From Curtobacterium herbarum (GTDB lineage: Bacteria > Actinomycetota > Actinomycetes > Actinomycetales > Microbacteriaceae): a DNA stretch of 64,000 nucleotides. Under the pieces are notes generated by a model, which searched no databases, was not told where the DNA came from, and worked only from the letters and a program-made list of their open reading frames with translations. The position numbers and the translations under genes are program-made. Location: positions 3,286,001-3,350,000 of the forward strand of contig NZ_JAFBBT010000001.1 in NCBI RefSeq assembly GCF_016907335.1, given 5' to 3'. Shown here in pieces: positions 60,532 through 64,000 of this stretch (position 1 is its first letter; each line of letters opens with the position of its first letter).

Positions 60532-60700
60532 CGGTATACAGTTCCGCGTTTCGGTCGCATGAACGCGTGTTTCAGCCAGATGAAGTGCATCGACACAGTC
60601 GGGTTCAGTCTCGATAACCCCTGATCAGTAGTGATCCGGGTAGTTCCACACTTCGGGCCGTCGTGGGAGGATCAGCTCGGGCAGAACGCCCTGTATACGG
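60532..60700. promoter_or_regulatory. Operon promoter region with two inverted GTATAC sites
   Basis: CGGTATACAG (60532-60541) overlaps the likely -10 of the BtpA-led operon. CTGTATACGG (60691-60700), its near reverse complement, lies about 150 bases upstream at the other end of the gap. GT..AC half-sites are typical of GntR-family operators, so the FCD-GntR at 48352 is the natural candidate. GAAAC and GTTTC arms also flank the first site. Spacing of this kind could allow looping. Confidence 0.55.
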
Positions 60701-60904
60701 TCAGTCGGCGGTTGGCGGGGCGGTCGTCGTCACGCCACGCTCGCGCTCGAACTTCGCACGCTCTTCGGCCTCGATCTTCGTGTAGGCGGCACGCTCGGTC
60801 CGGTCGGCACGGATGATCGCGCGCATGACGAACCAGAAGATGACACCGAGCAGGATCGTCGGGGTCAGGGCGAAGACGACTCCGGAGACGATTCCATGCG
60901 GCAT
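60701..60904 (-). CDS. Small membrane protein of unknown function
   Basis: A 67-residue protein: one membrane helix (about residues 8-30, VVFALTPTILLGVIFWFVM) followed by a charged, probably helical cytoplasmic tail rich in Arg, Glu and Ala. It lies 29 bases downstream of lysS on the same strand and probably shares its transcript. Similar small proteins follow lysS in related actinobacteria, as far as I recall. No function is known. Confidence 0.75.
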   Translation of the reverse strand: MPHGIVSGVVFALTPTILLGVIFWFVMRAIIRADRTERAAYTKIEAEERAKFERERGVTTTAPPTAD

Positions 60905-60933
60905 GGACCCATCGTACGTCGCCGCGCTGGACC

Positions 60934-62466
60934 CTACTTGACCAGGGGGAAGAGGATCGTCTCGCGGATGCCCAGGCCGGTGATCGCCATGAGCAGCCGG
61001 TCCACGCCCATGCCCATGCCACCCGACGGCGGCATCGCGTGCTCGAGGGCCCGCAGGAACTCCTCGTCGACGCGCATCGCCTCGGGGTCCCCACCGGCAG
61101 CCAGGGTGGCCTGCTCGACGAAGCGCTCGCGCTGCACGACCGGGTCGACGAGCTCCGAGTACGCCGTGGCGAGCTCGAACCCGCGGACGTAGAGGTCCCA
61201 CTTCTCGACGACGCCCGGCCGGGTGCGGTGCTGCCGGGTCAGGGGCGAGGTGTCGACCGGGAAGTTCATCACGAACGTCGGGGTGTACAGCTCGTCCCCG
61301 TTGAAGTGCTCCCAGAGCTCTTCGACGTACTTGCCGTGCGTGGCGTGTGCGACCTCGACACCCTCGGCGTCGGCGAGCGCCTGCAGCTCGGACAGCGGCG
61401 TCTCCGGGGTGATCTCGTGGCCGGACGCCTCGGACAGCGACTCGTACATGTCGAGTCGTGCCCACTCGCCGCCGAGGTCGTAGTCGCTGCCGTCCGGCAG
61501 GGTGACGACGAGCGAACCGCCGGTGACCGCGCGGGCGGCGTTCTGCACGAGCTCCTGGGTCAGGTCGGCCATCTGCTCGTAGTTGCCGTACGCCTGGTAC
61601 GCCTCGACCATCGCGAACTCGGGCGAGTGCGACGAGTCGGCGCCCTCGTTGCGGAAGTTGCGGTTGATCTCGAAGACCCGGTCGATGCCCCCGACGACCG
61701 CGCGCTTGAGGAACAGCTCGGGTGCGATGCGCAGGAACAGTTCGGTGTCGAACGCGTTCGAGTGCGTGACGAACGGTCGGGCGGAGGCGCCCCCGTGCTG
61801 GGTCTGCAGCATCGGGGTCTCGACCTCGAGGTACTCGTGCGACGTGAAGGTGTCGCGGAGCGAGCTCATCACGGCCGCACGGGCACGGACGGTCTTGCGG
61901 GCGTCCTCGCGCACGATGAGGTCGAGGTAGCGCTGGCGGACCCGGGTCTCCTCGTTGAGCTCGTTGTGCAGGTTCGGCAGCGGCAGGATCGCCTTCGCCG
62001 CGATCGCCCAGTCGTCGACCATGATGCTCAGCTCGCCGCGGCGGGAGGAGATCACCCGGCCGTGCACGAACACGTGGTCGCCGAGGTCGACGAACTCCTT
62101 CCAGCGGGCCAGCGACTCGTCGCCGACCTCGGCCAGGGAGACCATCGCCTGGATGCGTGCGCCGTCGCCGGACTGCAGCGAGGCGAAGCAGAGCTTGCCG
62201 GTGTTGCGCGAGAACACGATGCGGCCGGCGACGCCGACGACGTCCTGCGTCTCCTCGCCGGTCTCGAGGTGCGCGTACTGCGCGCGGACCGCGGGGATCG
62301 TCGTGGTGATCGGGAGCTCGGCCGGGTAGGCCTCGATCCCGGACTCGAGCAGGCGCTCGCGCTTGTCCAGCCGGACCTGACGCTGCTCGCTGGTCTCCTG
62401 CTCGGCCAGTGCGGCGGCGTCGGCGACCGCGGTCTCGGTGGTGGCGGGGGCGGTCTCGTCGGTCAT
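60934..62466 (-). CDS. lysS: Lysyl-tRNA synthetase, class II
   Basis: A 510-residue class II enzyme. The N-terminal OB-fold anticodon-binding domain spans about residues 75-185. Motif 2 is [11 protein letters not shown], and motif 3 is [16 protein letters not shown] near residues 484-499; [11 protein letters not shown] precedes. An Ala/Thr/Glu-rich N-terminal extension of about 30 residues is present. In relatives the gene usually follows a panC/DUF2520 group; here DUF2520 is 220 bases upstream and panC is absent. Confidence 0.97.
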   Translation of the reverse strand: MTDETAPATTETAVADAAALAEQETSEQRQVRLDKRERLLESGIEAYPAELPITTTIPAVRAQYAHLETGEETQDVVGVAGRIVFSRNTGKLCFASLQSGDGARIQAMVSLAEVGDESLARWKEFVDLGDHVFVHGRVISSRRGELSIMVDDWAIAAKAILPLPNLHNELNEETRVRQRYLDLIVREDARKTVRARAAVMSSLRDTFTSHEYLEVETPMLQTQHGGASARPFVTHSNAFDTELFLRIAPELFLKRAVVGGIDRVFEINRNFRNEGADSSHSPEFAMVEAYQAYGNYEQMADLTQELVQNAARAVTGGSLVVTLPDGSDYDLGGEWARLDMYESLSEASGHEITPETPLSELQALADAEGVEVAHATHGKYVEELWEHFNGDELYTPTFVMNFPVDTSPLTRQHRTRPGVVEKWDLYVRGFELATAYSELVDPVVQRERFVEQATLAAGGDPEAMRVDEEFLRALEHAMPPSGGMGMGVDRLLMAITGLGIRETILFPLVK

Positions 62467-62685
62467 GCGGGTGCGGCTCCGGAGGTCGTGGGGGATCGCG
62501 TCGATGCTACCGGTCCGGCCCCGCCCGCCGCCTCCCGCCCACGAGCGGTCACAGAACGTCGGTCCAGCCCGTCCAGAGCGACAGATGGTGACCACTCGGC
62601 GGACGTGAGCGGGGAGTCGTGACCGGTCGGGCTCGTGGCCGTCGGTGGTGACCACGGACCGGGCGCCGCAGCCCGGCTCCCCGGG

Positions 62686-63378
62686 TCAGATCGCGGACTG
62701 GCCGTCGGCCGCCGTCAGCGCGTTGTCGACCGCCGAGCGGACGAGCGCCCCGAGCACCCGCCCGGGGTGCTCGACACCGATGCCGGACAGTGTGCCGGCG
62801 GACTGGTCGACGATCGCGGTCGAGAAGCTCACGGCCGCCCGGACCGCGTCGGCGTAGGCGGGTCGGTCCTGCTCGGCGACGACGAACGGCTCGGCGCCCA
62901 TCTCGACGACCAAGGCCTGGGCGATCGGCAGCACCGGCCCGGGCGCGGTGACGGCGCAGTACGCCTCCCGCAGCCGCGACAGGTCGATGCTCGTGCCGGT
63001 GAACGCCATCGCCGGGTGGATCGCGAGCGGGATCGCCCCGGCACGCATCGCCGGAGCCAGGACGTCGACCCCGTGGTCCGGGCTGGTGTGCACGACGAGC
63101 TGCCCCGGCTGCCAGATCCCCGCGTCCGACAGCCCCTGCACGAGCGACGGCAGCTGGTCGTCCGGCACGGCCAGGAGCACGAGTTCGCTCCGCTCGACGA
63201 GCTCCGGCGTGCCGAGGACCGGCGCACCCGGCAGCATCGCCTCGGCACGGTCGCGACCGGCGTCGGAGACGGCGGTGATCCCGACGACGGCGTGCTCGGC
63301 GTTCGCGAGCGCGGCGCCCAGGACGGGGCCGACCCGTCCGGCGCCGATGATCCCGACGCCGAGTCGTCCGGCCCTCAC
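62686..63378 (-). CDS. Rossmann and DUF2520 domain protein
   Basis: A 230-residue protein with an NAD(P)-binding GIIGAGRVGPVLG near residues 8-20 and a C-terminal DUF2520 helical domain containing IHPAMAFTGT, PAYADAVRAAVSF and a Gly-rich tail. These resemble proline/ketopantoate reductase-type dehydrogenases. Its GTG overlaps the stop of the PH-domain gene (GTGA). In other actinobacteria the next gene is panC, suggesting a pantothenate link; panC is missing from this site. Confidence 0.88.
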   Translation of the reverse strand: MRAGRLGVGIIGAGRVGPVLGAALANAEHAVVGITAVSDAGRDRAEAMLPGAPVLGTPELVERSELVLLAVPDDQLPSLVQGLSDAGIWQPGQLVVHTSPDHGVDVLAPAMRAGAIPLAIHPAMAFTGTSIDLSRLREAYCAVTAPGPVLPIAQALVVEMGAEPFVVAEQDRPAYADAVRAAVSFSTAIVDQSAGTLSGIGVEHPGRVLGALVRSAVDNALTAADGQSAI

Positions 63379-64000
63379 CGCACGGCTCCCGGTCCGGGGA
63401 CACCGGTCCAGACGGGAGGCCCGTCCTGCGTCAGCCACGCCGGTGCGCCGGGTGCAGCACCGGTCCACTGCCCGGGCCACGGCCCGGCTGCCGGCCCGGC
63501 TGCCGGCGCGGGCGCCTGCGCGTGGCGACCCGGCGTACCGGCGGTGGGTCGGGCCTCCTGGCCGTCACGCCAGCGGTGCGACGTGTCCCGCGCGGCGGCC
63601 TCGACGGCCCGCTCGGTGGTGCCGGACCAGAGCCGCTGCGCGTCCCCGGCGTCGAGCGCGCCGACGCGGGCGGAGACCGGACCGCTGACGGTGTGCACGT
63701 GGACCGAGGCCAGGCGGAGCGCCCGCTCCAGCGGCCCCTGGGTGACCTTGACGCTCTGCACGCGCGGCAGCGGCACGACGACGAGCGAGCGCCAGACGGC
63801 ACCGAGTCGGAGCAGCACGGCGCCGGGCACGAAGCGGTAGCCGTTGCGGGAGGCCGACAGCGGGCGCAGCCAGCGGCCCCGTCGGGGCGAGTGCACGAAG
63901 CCGCCGCGGTCGCCGCTCGTGGTCAGGCTGTCGTCGACCACGCCGACGGCCTCGGCGGAGCCCTCGCGCATCCGGGCCAAGGACGCCGCCGGCCCGACGA
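63375..64000 (-). CDS. PH-domain membrane protein, N-terminus outside window
   Basis: The frame is open to the window edge, so the true start lies beyond base 64000. The visible 208 or so residues include a bacterial PH (YdbS/YdbT-type) domain: FVHSPRRGRWLRPLSASRNG, then VPLPRVQSVKVTQGPLERAL and VHVHTVSGPV, typical of the second repeat. The C-terminal 70 residues are Ala/Pro/Gly/Trp-rich and disordered-looking. It is expected to be part of a two-gene PH pair upstream of DUF2520. Confidence 0.82.
   Translation of the reverse strand, partial: VGPAASLARMREGSAEAVGVVDDSLTTSGDRGGFVHSPRRGRWLRPLSASRNGYRFVPGAVLLRLGAVWRSLVVVPLPRVQSVKVTQGPLERALRLASVHVHTVSGPVSARVGALDAGDAQRLWSGTTERAVEAAARDTSHRWRDGQEARPTAGTPGRHAQAPAPAAGPAAGPWPGQWTGAAPGAPAWLTQDGPPVWTGVPGPGAVR

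Noticed and set aside
63404..63426. Half copy of the GACGGGAGGCCCGTC palindrome in the PH-domain gene
   Set aside because: Only one arm is seen and it lies in a conserved reading frame, so it may be chance in GC-rich DNA.

Overview
The window is about 71% GC with dense, short-spaced genes. Gene content and order suggest a Microbacteriaceae actinobacterium, most like Curtobacterium. The clues are a lysS / DUF2520 / bacterial-PH cluster, a CsoR-regulated copper operon, clpC, radA, a tRNA-Ser(CGA), many GTG starts, several apparently leaderless promoters, and frequent ATGA/GTGA overlaps. The genus is an inference.

Layout. 0-7.5 kb: a dipeptide-type ABC importer (minus strand) divergent from a ROK regulator, an M81 metallopeptidase and a CutC-family protein, which looks like one uptake and catabolism locus. 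7.5-11.8 kb: AraC regulator, glycogen debranching enzyme GlgX, a stress-type SDR and a small acidic protein. 11.9-15.9 kb: copper module (DUF4396, CopA, CopZ, a CsoR box, CsoR, DUF4383). 16-23.4 kb: single enzymes and sensors (VOC, Dabb, GNAT, FAD monooxygenase, BLUF photoreceptor, acyl-CoA synthetase, AraC, MsrA). 23.7-26.9 kb: a four-gene SipW-type secretion cassette (three exported proteins plus a Ser-His signal peptidase). 26.8-34.3 kb: SfnB/DszC-like flavoenzyme, AmiS/UreI channel, nucleosidase, an ArsR / quinone reductase / MFS module, and a secreted PAP2 phosphatase with an autotransporter-type beta repeat. 34.5-40.9 kb: tRNA-Ser, SGNH hydrolase, RadA, SseB-like protein, a decayed fatty-acid desaturase, cold-shock protein, N-acetylglutamate synthase, SRPBCC protein. 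40.9-42.9 kb: an XRE-ImmA/IrrE plus PIN-like cassette lying between two identical 61-bp repeats. 42.9-47.7 kb: ClpC, NAD kinase, a primary-like sigma factor. 48.1-60.5 kb: a large minus-strand operon with a peptide-type ABC importer and six enzymes (BtpA, double-SIS, PfkB kinase, Asp/Glu racemase family, amidohydrolase, PuuE-type deacetylase), plus a downstream FCD-GntR regulator. 60.7-64 kb: a small membrane protein, LysS, DUF2520 and a PH-domain protein cut by the window edge.

Two things stand out. First, one family of long GC-rich palindromes (core GGGAGGCCCGGTACC and its complement) sits at the 3' end of many unrelated genes and probably acts as a two-way terminator. Two copies bracket the XRE-ImmA/PIN cassette, and another copy encodes part of the tail of the signal peptidase. 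Second, the 48-60 kb operon joins a kinase and a sugar-phosphate-type SIS enzyme, as in Amadori-product (Frl/Fra) pathways, with a deaminase/amidase set and a peptide importer. That combination does not match any pathway I can name.
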